A stretch of 64,000 bases of DNA, taken from positions 14,629 through 78,628 of the forward strand of contig USMC01000008.1 in NCBI GenBank assembly GCA_900555715.1, in the 5' to 3' direction. The notes under the pieces are model-generated. The model searched no databases. It had not been told where the DNA came from and was given only the letters and a program-made list of their open reading frames with translations. The position numbers and the translations under genes were made by a program. Of this stretch, positions 1-7,687 are shown piece by piece; the first letter of the stretch is position 1; each line of letters starts with the position of its first letter. The DNA is from an uncultured Porphyromonadaceae bacterium (lineage in GTDB: Bacteria > Bacteroidota > Bacteroidia > Bacteroidales > Muribaculaceae).

Positions 1-395
1 TCGAAGACGCGGAACTCAAGGTTCATCTTCACGCCTTTGTCGCTCGTCATGGCAACGGTCATGGCGTTGTAGTTGTCGCGGATACTGTCGTTTTCGCCCC
101 ATACCGGTACCCAGTAAGAGTCATTGGACGAGCGGCTGACGCCGTCGACTTTGAAACCTTCGGCGATGCAGCTGCCGTCGACGAGCTCAAAGCCCAGCGT
201 CGAAGGCTTCACGATTTCTTCGCCGTCGAATGTTACTGAATACTGCGGCTGACCGGTCTGTGTCAGTCCGAAGTCCAGCCGTATGTTGCCGGACGGCGAT
301 TCAAGAGCCTGCGGACCGTTGCCGCAGGACTGCATGCAAAGTGCCAGAGCAGGTACTACCGCACTGCCGAGCGCTTTAAAAATGAGTCTGTTCAT
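1..395 (-). CDS. Glycoside hydrolase family 97 protein, N-terminal part (runs off the left edge)
   Basis: Only the first 131 codons are inside the window; the gene continues beyond base 1. The ATG at 395 gives a lipoprotein-like signal (MNRLIFKALG..., Cys in MQSCG near residue 24). The mature part follows the GH97 N-terminal beta-sandwich pattern: SPSGNIRLDFGL, a YSVTFDGEEIVKPS segment, and WVPVWGE followed by an RDNYNAM segment. GH97 enzymes (SusB type) are periplasmic or surface alpha-glucosidases or alpha-galactosidases. The catalytic barrel lies outside the window, so substrate and activity cannot be judged. It is divergent from the DUF3737 gene and has its own promoter-like box at 430-437. 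Confidence 0.82.
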   Translation of the reverse strand, partial: MNRLIFKALGSAVVPALALCMQSCGNGPQALESPSGNIRLDFGLTQTGQPQYSVTFDGEEIVKPSTLGFELVDGSCIAEGFKVDGVSRSSNDSYWVPVWGENDSIRDNYNAMTVAMTSDKGVKMNLEFRVF

Positions 396-429
396 CAGAG
401 TATTTAGATTAGTTTGTAATTTCCGAACG

Positions 430-437
430 CAAAAGTA
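430..437 (-). promoter_or_regulatory. Bacteroidetes -7 box for the GH97 gene
   Basis: Read on the minus strand the bases are TACTTTTG, matching TAnnTTTG, 35 bases upstream of the GH97 ATG. No clear -33 TTG was seen at the expected distance. Confidence 0.5.
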
Positions 438-499
438 AGCAAAATTTTCCGAACGAGCCACACACATCTCATTTTGTCCGGAAGAGGAACAGGCGGACA

Positions 500-529
500 T
501 TGCCATTTCACAATTATTGTGTATTTTTG
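500..529 (+). promoter_or_regulatory. Promoter of the DUF3737 gene
   Basis: TTG at 500-502 and TATTTTTG at 522-529 are separated by 19 bases, the usual Bacteroidetes -33/-7 arrangement. The box lies 31 bases before the ATG at 561. It also rules out the longer open frame that begins upstream at 474. Confidence 0.6.
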
Positions 530-560
530 CAACCGTAATCAATCAGAATCAAGTATCACC

Positions 561-1403
561 ATGACAGATATTAAAGACAAGGAATTCGGTGGCGAGCGCC
601 CGCTTTTCGCCGAGCACGATCTGAGGCTGGAAAATGTTACTATCCATGCCGGAGAATCGGCGCTGAAATGCTGCCGCAACATCGAGGCACATCATTGTGT
701 CTTCGAAGGCAAATATCCTTTCTGGCACACACAGAATTTCAAAGTCGACGGCTGCACTTTCACGCCCGGTGCGCGTGCGGCGCTCTGGTACTCAGAGAAT
801 CTTGAAATGACCAATACCGAAGTGCTCGCGCCTAAGATGTTCCGCGAGATGGATGGCATACGTCTGCGCGATGTACGCATCCCCGACGCTGCCGAGACGC
901 TGTGGCACTGCCGCAACATCGACATTGAAAAGGTCACTGTCGCAAATGCTGACTATCTCTTCATGCACTGCGACAACATCCGTATTGCCGACTACCGTCA
1001 GGATGGCAACTACTCCTTCCAGTACTGCCGCAACGTAGAGATTTCCAATGCTGTCATAAACTCGAAGGATGCATTCTGGAACACGGAGAATGTCACTGTG
1101 CGCGACAGCGTTCTTTCGGGTGAATATCTCGGCTGGCACTCTCACCGCCTGCATCTCATCAACTGCCGCATCAGCGGCACGCAGCCGCTCTGCTATGCGC
1201 ACGACCTCGTGCTGGAGAACTGTGTCTTTGAGCCCGACTGCGACCTTGCTTTTGAAGATTCGGATGTGAGCGCAACTATCACAGGGCACGTTACAAGCAT
1301 CAAGAATCCGCGTTCGGGGCATATCAGGGTCGGCTCGGTGGGAGAGATTATTATCGACAAAAATATCCTCGCGCCCGCCGACTGCGAGATCGTCACCGAC
1401 TGA
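561..1403 (+). CDS. DUF3737 family beta-helix protein
   Basis: A 280-residue protein without a signal peptide, made of short repeated strands of the type 'CRNIEAHHCVFEG', 'SENLEMTNTEV', 'CRNIDIEKVTV', 'CDNIRIADYRQ', 'CRNVEISNAVI', 'TENVTVRDSVL'. This ladder is the hallmark of DUF3737 proteins, predicted single-stranded right-handed beta-helices of unknown function. The ATG at 561 was chosen because the open frame upstream of it contains the promoter and reads as non-coding. The PatB-type C-S lyase starts 6 bases after the stop, so the two are probably co-transcribed. Any link to sulfur amino acids is only a guess from this pairing. Confidence 0.8.
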   Translation: MTDIKDKEFGGERPLFAEHDLRLENVTIHAGESALKCCRNIEAHHCVFEGKYPFWHTQNFKVDGCTFTPGARAALWYSENLEMTNTEVLAPKMFREMDGIRLRDVRIPDAAETLWHCRNIDIEKVTVANADYLFMHCDNIRIADYRQDGNYSFQYCRNVEISNAVINSKDAFWNTENVTVRDSVLSGEYLGWHSHRLHLINCRISGTQPLCYAHDLVLENCVFEPDCDLAFEDSDVSATITGHVTSIKNPRSGHIRVGSVGEIIIDKNILAPADCEIVTD

Positions 1404-1409
1404 ACGCCG

Positions 1410-2588
1410 ATGGATTTCAGGAAAATGTTCGACCGTGGTGTCGATCGCCGTAACGGCGATTCCTACAAGTGGGACTCCTCGATGCCCGACGACGTCCTGC
1501 CGCTGTGGGTGGCGGATATGGATTTCGCCACAGCGCCTGTGGTGCTCGACGCTCTGCGCCGCCGTGTCGAAAAGGGCGCATTCGGCTATGTGAAGGTGCC
1601 GGAAGAATACTACGATGCCGTCATCGGATGGTTTGCCCGCAGACATGACTGGAATATCGCACGCAAGTCGATTCTTTATACTTCAGGCGTCGTGCCGGCA
1701 CTGTCGGCGACGATAAAAGCGCTCACTGAACCCGGCGACAAGGTGATTGTGCAGACGCCGGTCTACAACTGCTTCTTCTCATCCATCAGAAACAACGGTT
1801 GCGAGGTGCTTGAGAACAGGCTGATATACGGAGACTGCACTTATCGCATGGACTTCGACGACCTCGCCGAAAAAGCGTCCGACCCAAAAGCCCGTCTGCT
1901 TCTGCTCTGTAACCCTGCCAATCCCGCGGGGCGTGTGTGGACGCGCGACGAGCTGACCCTTCTTGCCGAAATATGCCGAGAAAACGGCGTTACCGTCGTT
2001 TCCGACGAGATACACTGCGAACTGGTCTATCCTCCGCGGCGCTACACTCCTTTCGGCAGTCTCGGCGACGGACTCGCCGACCATGCCGTCGTGTGCGTGT
2101 CGCCGAGCAAGGCGTTCAACACCGCTTCTCTGCAGATTGCAAGCATTATTGCGCCCGACGATTCGATGCGCCGCCGCATCGACCGTGCGATAAACATAAA
2201 TGAGGTGTGCGACGTAAATCCCTTCGGCATCGCCGCCACCATTGCCGCATACAACGAAGGACTCCCGTGGCTGGAAGCCCTCGTTGATTACCTCAGAGGC
2301 AACTACGAAATGATGGCGGACTACTGCCGCAGGCATCTGCCGCAATTTCCGCTGTGTCGCCTCGAAGGCACATATCTTGTGTGGATGGACTGCTCTGTTC
2401 TCGGCAAATCTTCCGACGTCCTTGAAGAAGAGCTTCTTGAGCGCGAACACCTCTGGCTCAACTCAGGCAGCATGTACGGCACGGACGGTTTTTTGCGCTG
2501 GAACATCGCATGTCCGCGGAGCCGCCTGAGCGAGGCTCTGCGGCGATTCGCCCGTTATTTTTCCTCCTCCGGCGCAGTGAATACATAG
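1410..2588 (+). CDS. PLP-dependent C-S lyase / aminotransferase, MalY/PatB family
   Basis: A 392-residue fold-type I PLP enzyme. Landmarks are PLWVADMDFA (about 31-40), the cofactor-ring region CNPANPAGRVW (167-177), SDEIH (198-202) and the Schiff-base lysine K234 in SPSKAFNT. This set is typical of PatB/MalY cystathionine beta-lyases, which split C-S bonds to give pyruvate, ammonia and a thiol; some members also deaminate. The length is normal for the family. It follows the DUF3737 gene after 6 bases. Its 3' end overlaps the convergent lipoprotein gene by 34 bases. A second, clearly different PatB paralogue lies at 15041-16228. Confidence 0.88.
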   Translation: MDFRKMFDRGVDRRNGDSYKWDSSMPDDVLPLWVADMDFATAPVVLDALRRRVEKGAFGYVKVPEEYYDAVIGWFARRHDWNIARKSILYTSGVVPALSATIKALTEPGDKVIVQTPVYNCFFSSIRNNGCEVLENRLIYGDCTYRMDFDDLAEKASDPKARLLLLCNPANPAGRVWTRDELTLLAEICRENGVTVVSDEIHCELVYPPRRYTPFGSLGDGLADHAVVCVSPSKAFNTASLQIASIIAPDDSMRRRIDRAININEVCDVNPFGIAATIAAYNEGLPWLEALVDYLRGNYEMMADYCRRHLPQFPLCRLEGTYLVWMDCSVLGKSSDVLEEELLEREHLWLNSGSMYGTDGFLRWNIACPRSRLSEALRRFARYFSSSGAVNT

Positions 2589-3970
2589 GCGCCGAGATCG
2601 GCGGGTTCGGTGCGCGGCAGTCCGTAGCCGTCGGTGGTGGCTTCGGGAAGTGTCAGCGCCGAGTCTGCCATGCCTATGGCAGGCGACTCCGGTTTCAGCC
2701 GGTAGTCGAAGAGGTAGTCGGAGCGGACAGTGTAGAATTCCGGATCGGCGTTCCACAGACATGCTATGAAATTGTCGTCGTCCTCGCCTTTGCTTTTCAG
2801 CATGCAGGAGCGGAAGAAAACTTCCGAACCCGTGAGGTCGCCCGGAGCGACATCGCCGCCGTAGCCCCACAGAATGCTGTTCGTGATTTCTGCCTGTATA
2901 TATGGCAGGTCGGTACCGTCGTCGGTCCAGATGTCGTCGCTCAGATGGCTGAGCTGTATGGCAGGACCGGACACCGCTGCGAAAAGATATTGGTTGGCGA
3001 AGGTGCAGTGGTTGAACACGTGCCTGCCGCCCTCAAGATAGACGAGACCGAAGGCTGCCTCGGCAAACTCACACCCTACAGCCCTGACGTATGAGTGGTA
3101 TGCTTCGAAGACACGGTCGCCGCTGTTGCGCAGGCGGCAGTTGAGCATTGTGAGCTGCGGCTCGTCGTATACGCCGCTGCCGTCGCCCTGTATGGCGACG
3201 CCGGACCATGTGTTCTTGACGACGGTGTTGACGAGAGTATTGTCCTTTGATGTGCGGACAAAGTATACGCCGTCCCATTGCCGCGACATAAGGTCGAACG
3301 AAATATCTGCCACGACATTTCCTGTGCGGTCGCCGGCGAGCACCACAGGTTCGTCGACGGTGCCGCGGCAGTCGAGCGTGCCTCGCACCACCAAAGCCGC
3401 CTTGTCGTGGAAAAGGAGCTGTGTCCCGGGGGTGACGGTCATCCTGACGCCGGGCGAAACGACGAGAGAATCGAAAATCTGATATGGCAATTCGGCGTCA
3501 AAGTTGGTGTCTTCTTCCAAAACGAGACCTTGCAGACGTCTCACATTTTGCCCTGTCGCGGTAAGGACGACAGAGTTTGTCACGCCGTTGGTAGTGAAAT
3601 CCACCTGCGCTTTGTATGTCGTCTGTGGCTTAATGCCGGCAGGAAAAGTTGCTTCCACGAAGACGAAAACAGAGTCTTTGCCGCGGATGTCGACGTTCTG
3701 AAAAGCTATTCCGCCGATGCCGTCGACGTTGAGCCTGAAACATTCCGCATAATCTCCGGAAAGACGTATGCTGCTGATGGATAGTTGCTTTGAATATGGG
3801 TTGTGGACGACAAAACGGCGTGTGGTCGTCACCTCTTCGGTGAACACCACCCCCATGTCGAGTGTGTCGGTTGAGAAAACGGGCTGGTCCGACGGCGAAG
3901 ACGTGAAGCCGTCTTCTATGCAGGAGACGACCGTCAGACAGAGAAGCAATATATATACAATCTTTTTCAT
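2555..3970 (-). CDS. Beta-helix lipoprotein (right-handed parallel beta-helix / choice-of-anchor type)
   Basis: A 471-residue lipoprotein: MKKIVYILLLCLTVVSC is a type II signal with Cys17. Residues about 30-140 form an Ig-like or abnormal-spindle-like sandwich (DMGVVF, RRFVVHNP, a GDYAECFRL stretch). Residues about 165-450 are a parallel beta-helix with strands such as 'ALVVRGTLDCRG', 'NTLVNTVVKNTW', 'PQLTMLNCRLRN' and a C-terminal 'DGYGLPRTEPADLGAYVF' motif as in choice-of-anchor Q proteins. It is probably surface-exposed and possibly binds or cleaves a polysaccharide, but no catalytic residues were recognised. The start at 3970 is supported by the signal peptide. Its promoter region is shared back to back with the inositol-lipid operon. 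Confidence 0.75.
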   Translation of the reverse strand: MKKIVYILLLCLTVVSCIEDGFTSSPSDQPVFSTDTLDMGVVFTEEVTTTRRFVVHNPYSKQLSISSIRLSGDYAECFRLNVDGIGGIAFQNVDIRGKDSVFVFVEATFPAGIKPQTTYKAQVDFTTNGVTNSVVLTATGQNVRRLQGLVLEEDTNFDAELPYQIFDSLVVSPGVRMTVTPGTQLLFHDKAALVVRGTLDCRGTVDEPVVLAGDRTGNVVADISFDLMSRQWDGVYFVRTSKDNTLVNTVVKNTWSGVAIQGDGSGVYDEPQLTMLNCRLRNSGDRVFEAYHSYVRAVGCEFAEAAFGLVYLEGGRHVFNHCTFANQYLFAAVSGPAIQLSHLSDDIWTDDGTDLPYIQAEITNSILWGYGGDVAPGDLTGSEVFFRSCMLKSKGEDDDNFIACLWNADPEFYTVRSDYLFDYRLKPESPAIGMADSALTLPEATTDGYGLPRTEPADLGAYVFTAPEEEK

Positions 3971-3992
3971 TGCTAATATAACGCAATCATCA

Positions 3993-4000
3993 CAAAATTA
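3993..4000 (-). promoter_or_regulatory. -7 box of the beta-helix lipoprotein gene
   Basis: The minus-strand bases are TAATTTTG (TAnnTTTG), 23 bases upstream of the ATG at 3970. It lies directly beside the promoter of the divergent operon, so one regulator could act on both. Confidence 0.5.
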
Positions 4001-4006
4001 TTACGC

Positions 4007-4037
4007 TTGTCTATTACGAAAAGAAATCGTAAATTTG
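4007..4037 (+). promoter_or_regulatory. Promoter of the inositol-lipid operon
   Basis: TTG at 4007-4009 and TAAATTTG at 4030-4037, 20 bases apart, fit the Bacteroidetes promoter consensus. The transcript would begin near 4045, about 30 bases before the ATG at 4074. No other promoter-like box was noticed before 10316, so the eight genes 4074-10180 are likely one transcript. Confidence 0.65.
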
Positions 4038-4073
4038 CACACTGTTACAATCCAATCATTACAGCGAAACACC

Positions 4074-4943
4074 ATGGCTGAAATCAAGATCGCGGGAGTG
4101 ATGCGCGCCGGAGCGTTCTCCCCGAATCATATAGGCAACGATGCCGCCATCTTCAATCTTGTTGCCGAGCAGCTGCGCAAACGCGGATGCGAGGTCAATG
4201 TTTATACCGAGGAACAGTTCGTCGGCGGTGCTGTCAGCGAGCCGGTCATTCTCAATATGTGCCGCGAAATGCGCTCCATCGAACTGCTGCAGAAGAAAGA
4301 AGAGGATGGCACACTTGTCATCAACTCCGGTTTTGCAATCGAGAACTGCATCCGCGAGCGCATGACGCGCCTGCTCATGGGTTCCGGAATCCCTTATCCC
4401 GAAAGCATCATTGTCAATACCGATGAAGGCGTGCGCGACACACTGCGCCGCATGAAGATGGAACGCTGCTGGATCAAGCGCGGCGAGTCGCACACACGGC
4501 ACCGCGAGGATGTCTGCTATGTCCGCCATGCCGATGAGGCGCAGGAGATTCTTCAGGAATTCTTTTTGCGCGGCATCCGACGTGCCGTCATCAACCGCCA
4601 TCTCGAAGGCGACCTCGTCAAATTCTACGGCATTGCCGGTTCGTCGTTCTTCTACTGGTTCTATCCAATGGAAGCGCATCACAGCAAGTTCGGCGACGAA
4701 GCTATCAACGGCGCTCCGCATCACGACCGTTTCGACGTCGAACGGCTGAAATCGGTGTGCGCTAAGGCATCGGACGTGCTCGACGTCGCCATCTACGGCG
4801 GCGACTGCATTGTGGCTCCCGACGGATCATTCTCCATCATCGACTTCAACGACTGGCCCAGCTTCGCGCCCTGCCGCAACGAGGCGGCTCCGCATATCGC
4901 GCGCTATGTCATGAACGCAATCAAGGAACACAACAAACGCTGA
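4074..4943 (+). CDS. ATP-grasp-like protein heading the inositol-lipid operon
   Basis: A 289-residue cytoplasmic protein. The N-terminal part (about 1-95) resembles a pre-ATP-grasp domain; the rest has ATP-grasp-like spacing. ERCWIKRGESH would be the first nucleotide-binding lysine, RRAVINRHLEGDLVKFYG the second lysine strand, and GDCIVAPDGSFSIIDFNDWPSF the acidic Mg-binding end with Asp and Asn. RimK-like and glutathione-synthetase-like ligases end in the same way. The substrate is unknown. The ATG at 4074 was chosen because the longer open frame to 3768 contains the promoter at 4007-4037. It ends 3 bases before pgpA, so a role in lipid headgroup formation or in regulating the pathway is inferred from position only. 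Confidence 0.6.
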   Translation: MAEIKIAGVMRAGAFSPNHIGNDAAIFNLVAEQLRKRGCEVNVYTEEQFVGGAVSEPVILNMCREMRSIELLQKKEEDGTLVINSGFAIENCIRERMTRLLMGSGIPYPESIIVNTDEGVRDTLRRMKMERCWIKRGESHTRHREDVCYVRHADEAQEILQEFFLRGIRRAVINRHLEGDLVKFYGIAGSSFFYWFYPMEAHHSKFGDEAINGAPHHDRFDVERLKSVCAKASDVLDVAIYGGDCIVAPDGSFSIIDFNDWPSFAPCRNEAAPHIARYVMNAIKEHNKR

Positions 4944-4946
4944 GCA

Positions 4947-5474
4947 ATGGGAAAATACCGCAAATCGACCGTAATGCCCGATGATCACGGGCAATTCCAC
5001 TGGTTCCCTAAAATGCTCGCAACGTCCTTTGGCGCCGGTTTCCTTCCTGTAGCTCCCGGCACATGGGGTGCGCTTGTCGCCATAGTCCTGTGGCTGCCGC
5101 TCTATCTCTGGACATCGCCCGCTGTCACTCTTGCCGTGACCGCCGCTGCTGTCGTCATCTACGGCATCGCCGGCACGTGGGCAAGCAACGTTTCCGAACG
5201 CTATTGGGGAGAAGACCCTGTCGTTGCCTGTGCCGACGAGACGGTGGGGCAGTGGCTGGCGCTCCTCCCTGTCGTAGGGTGCGGAATATGCCCATGGTGG
5301 GAAATACTTCTCGCCTTCGCTCTCTTCCGTCTTTTCGACATTTTCAAGCCGCTGGGCATACGCGCGATGGAACGCATTCCTGGTGGCGCCGGTATGATGG
5401 CGGACGATGTTCTCGCCGGCATATACTCCGCTGCCATTATTCTGCTCATCAATCTGAAGTTCTATTATGTCTGA
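4947..5474 (+). CDS. pgpA: Phosphatidylglycerophosphatase A family protein (possible phosphatidylinositol-phosphate phosphatase)
   Basis: A 175-residue membrane protein with the PgpA signatures in order: FGAGFLPVAPGTWGA near residue 30, ADETVGQWLALLPV near residue 93, FRLFDIFKPLGIRAME near 130 and GGAGMMADDVLAGIYSA near 147. PgpA enzymes remove the terminal phosphate from phosphatidylglycerophosphate. A PgpA homologue sits beside the phosphatidylinositol synthase gene in the inositol-lipid cluster known from Bacteroides thetaiotaomicron. Here too it lies two genes before a CDP-alcohol phosphatidyltransferase, so dephosphorylation of a phosphatidylinositol phosphate is a fair alternative (inference). 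It overlaps the next gene by 8 bases. Confidence 0.85.
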   Translation: MGKYRKSTVMPDDHGQFHWFPKMLATSFGAGFLPVAPGTWGALVAIVLWLPLYLWTSPAVTLAVTAAAVVIYGIAGTWASNVSERYWGEDPVVACADETVGQWLALLPVVGCGICPWWEILLAFALFRLFDIFKPLGIRAMERIPGGAGMMADDVLAGIYSAAIILLINLKFYYV

Positions 5475-6018
5475 TCTTACCATGCAAGAGGCACAGAACG
5501 GAAAGATGAAGCGACTCGGCAAGAAGATGCTCAAGAGCGACACTCTTGTGTTTGTCTATCTGCGCTCCATAGTCACTTCCCAGGCGGCAGGCTGGACCGA
5601 TATGGCGATAGGCTTCGTTCTCTTCGCCTGGGCTGGGTTCTCGCCATTATGGGCGACCGCCATCGGCGCTTTCTGCGGAGGTGTGCTCAACTGCGTCCTC
5701 AACTACAGCTTCACCTTCCATGCCGACGGATGCGACTGGCGCGCCGTGATGCTCAAATATGCGATGGTGTGGATAGGCAGTATGCTCCTCAACTCCTTCG
5801 GCACCCAGGGGCTCTATCACCTGATGTGCTCATGGCAGTGGCTTGAACAGATAGGTTTCCGTCCGGACGGCTACTATGCCGCTGCCCGTATATTCACGTC
5901 GCTTGTCGTCTCGCTGGGATGGAACTTTGTGCTCCAGCGATATTTCGTCTATCGTAAGCTCAGATTCGACGACACTTTGGTGAAAGTGCTTGCAAAAATA
6001 GGCATAGGTAAAAATTAA
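5467..6018 (+). CDS. GtrA-like four-helix membrane protein
   Basis: A 183-residue protein with about four hydrophobic helices in the GtrA pattern: VYLRSIVTSQAAGWTDMAIGF, FCGGVLNCVLNYSFTF, a helix around KYAMVWIGSML, and SLGWNFVLQRYFVYR at the end. GtrA proteins are thought to move lipid-linked sugars or related headgroup donors across the inner membrane. Within a lipid-headgroup operon it could help flip an inositol lipid or its glycosylated form (inference). It starts inside the pgpA stop region (8-base overlap), implying translational coupling; a second ATG at 5482 is possible. The spacing to the next gene is 13 bases. Confidence 0.72.
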   Translation: MSDLTMQEAQNGKMKRLGKKMLKSDTLVFVYLRSIVTSQAAGWTDMAIGFVLFAWAGFSPLWATAIGAFCGGVLNCVLNYSFTFHADGCDWRAVMLKYAMVWIGSMLLNSFGTQGLYHLMCSWQWLEQIGFRPDGYYAAARIFTSLVVSLGWNFVLQRYFVYRKLRFDDTLVKVLAKIGIGKN

Positions 6019-6031
6019 ATCAATTGAAGAA

Positions 6032-6739
6032 ATGAACGTTAAAGAAAATGCAAAAGTAGCGAGGGGAAACCTTCAGCAGGGCATTTATGCGGTTATTAAC
6101 CCATTTGTACGTCTTCTTATACGTATTGGCGTCACTCCCAACATGGTGACGACGATAGGCTTTCTCGGAAACCTCGCCGCTGCCGTGGTCTTCGTCTATG
6201 CGGGTATGCTTGTCGCCGACTACCATGAGGCACCCGATTTCGGACTTGTCGCCCTCGCCGGCGCACTCATAATAGGCTTTTCGCTCTTCGACATGCTCGA
6301 CGGTCAGGTGGCGCGTCTCGGCGGAATGGCATCGACATTCGGCGCCATGTACGACTCTGTTCTCGACCGCTATTGCGAACTGTTCACACTCGGGGGAATA
6401 GCATATTTCCTCATCTGCTGCGGCAACACTGTCGGTGCAGCTATCACGTTCCTCGCACTGGTGGGTTCCATTATGGTGAGCTATGTGCGCGCACGCGCCG
6501 AGGGGCTTGACATTGAATGCAAGATAGGCTTCATGCAGCGTCCCGAACGCGTCGTCGTCACTGCTGTGGCGACTATTGCCGCAGGTATCACGGGTATGAA
6601 TCTTCCCGAATATTCCACTTTCGACCCTAATCTTATCCTCGTTGTGGCGATGGGTATAATAGCTGTCTTTGCCAATCTGACGGCGTTTGCCCGCATTTCG
6701 CACAGCCGCCGCGAGCTGCTTAAATCCGGTCGCAGATGA
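6032..6739 (+). CDS. CDP-alcohol phosphatidyltransferase, probable phosphatidylinositol(-phosphate) synthase
   Basis: A 235-residue integral membrane enzyme with an intact CDP-alcohol phosphotransferase motif: D87, D90, G91, A94, R95, then eight residues to G104, D108 and D112 (MLDGQVAR ... GAMYDSVLDRY). These residues bind Mg and CDP-diacylglycerol, and the last Asp is the proposed base. Members move a phosphatidyl group to an alcohol such as inositol-1-phosphate, glycerol-phosphate or serine. The gene order PgpA, GtrA-like, this enzyme, PAP2/AUR1-like, together with MIPS in the same locus, matches the inositol-lipid cluster of Bacteroides thetaiotaomicron; that context supports inositol phosphate as acceptor. 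The stop and the next start overlap (ATGA). Confidence 0.82.
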   Translation: MNVKENAKVARGNLQQGIYAVINPFVRLLIRIGVTPNMVTTIGFLGNLAAAVVFVYAGMLVADYHEAPDFGLVALAGALIIGFSLFDMLDGQVARLGGMASTFGAMYDSVLDRYCELFTLGGIAYFLICCGNTVGAAITFLALVGSIMVSYVRARAEGLDIECKIGFMQRPERVVVTAVATIAAGITGMNLPEYSTFDPNLILVVAMGIIAVFANLTAFARISHSRRELLKSGRR

Positions 6740-7680
6740 AAAGCGGCTTTCCTGAACTCAAGGAGGCTCTGTGGTGCGCCGGAGGTCTGCTGGTGTGGCT
6801 TGTGGTGACGAATCTTTTCATAGGTTTCCGTCCCGAGCACATCCTGATGGCGGTGCTCATTTTCTGTCTGTTTTTCTTCACCGCTCCCACACGCCGGCTG
6901 GCGATAGCGCTTGTGCCGTTCATGCTCTTCGGCATCAGCTACGACTGGATGAACATCGTGCCCAACTACACCGTCAACGCTGTCGACGTCGAAGGATTGT
7001 ATAACACCGAAAAATCGCTATTCGGCATCGCTACCGCGTCCGGAGTTCTCACCCCGAACGAATTTTTTGGCGTGCACAATTGCGCCCTCATGGACTTTCT
7101 CGGCGGTGTGTTCTATCTGTGCTGGGTGCCGCTGCCGATAATATTCGGTCTGTGGCTGTATTTCACCCGCAAGACAGACGCATACATACACTTCGCCATT
7201 GTGTTCCTGTTCGTCAACCTGCTCGGCTTTGCCATTTACTATATCCACCCGGCGGCTCCGCCATGGTATGTGGCGATGCATGGCTTCGACGCGGTGCCCG
7301 GCACTCCCGGCGAGGTGGCCGGTCTCGGCGCCTTCGACGAAATGACAGGTCTCGGCATTTTCGATGCACTCTACGCACGCAATGCGAACGTTTTCGCCGC
7401 CATGCCGTCGCTCCACTCGGCATATACTTTCCTGGCATTCCTCTATGCCGTGCGCTCTCATTCTCCGGTAATCTGGAAGATTATACTCGGAATTGTCACA
7501 GCGGGCATCTGGTTCACGGCAGTCTACACGTCGCATCACTATGTTCTCGATGTGCTCGCCGGCATAGCCACGGCTCTTGCCGGAATGGCGATTTTCGAAT
7601 GTCTTCTTATGAGAATCAAAGGGTTCGGTGCTTTTGTAAGCCGTTATGCTGCTTACGTCGCCATTCCCGCCAAACATTGA
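6736..7680 (+). CDS. PAP2 / AUR1-like membrane enzyme, candidate inositol phosphorylceramide synthase
   Basis: A 314-residue protein with about six to eight membrane helices. It has PAP2-superfamily catalytic motifs: PAAPPWYVAMHG (about 175), AMPSLHSAYTF (about 221, with the catalytic His) and YTSHHYVLDVLAG (about 263, with the second His and Asp). The Trp-Tyr after Pro-Pro and the SLHSAY form are those of AUR1/IPC synthase relatives. These transfer phosphoinositol from phosphatidylinositol to ceramide. Directly after a phosphatidylinositol synthase candidate, and in a sphingolipid-making phylum, that reaction fits best. Plain lipid-phosphate phosphatase activity is the alternative. It overlaps the previous gene by 4 bases. 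Confidence 0.75.
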   Translation: MKSGFPELKEALWCAGGLLVWLVVTNLFIGFRPEHILMAVLIFCLFFFTAPTRRLAIALVPFMLFGISYDWMNIVPNYTVNAVDVEGLYNTEKSLFGIATASGVLTPNEFFGVHNCALMDFLGGVFYLCWVPLPIIFGLWLYFTRKTDAYIHFAIVFLFVNLLGFAIYYIHPAAPPWYVAMHGFDAVPGTPGEVAGLGAFDEMTGLGIFDALYARNANVFAAMPSLHSAYTFLAFLYAVRSHSPVIWKIILGIVTAGIWFTAVYTSHHYVLDVLAGIATALAGMAIFECLLMRIKGFGAFVSRYAAYVAIPAKH

Positions 7681-7687
7681 AACTGAA

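Noticed and set aside
474..560. Upstream start for the DUF3737 protein
   Set aside because: The -33/-7 promoter at 500-529 lies inside this stretch, and the added residues do not fit the repeat pattern.
3768..4073. Long N-terminal extension of the ATP-grasp-like protein
   Set aside because: The extension crosses the divergent promoters at 3993-4037 and part of the opposite gene; the ATG at 4074 follows a well-placed promoter.
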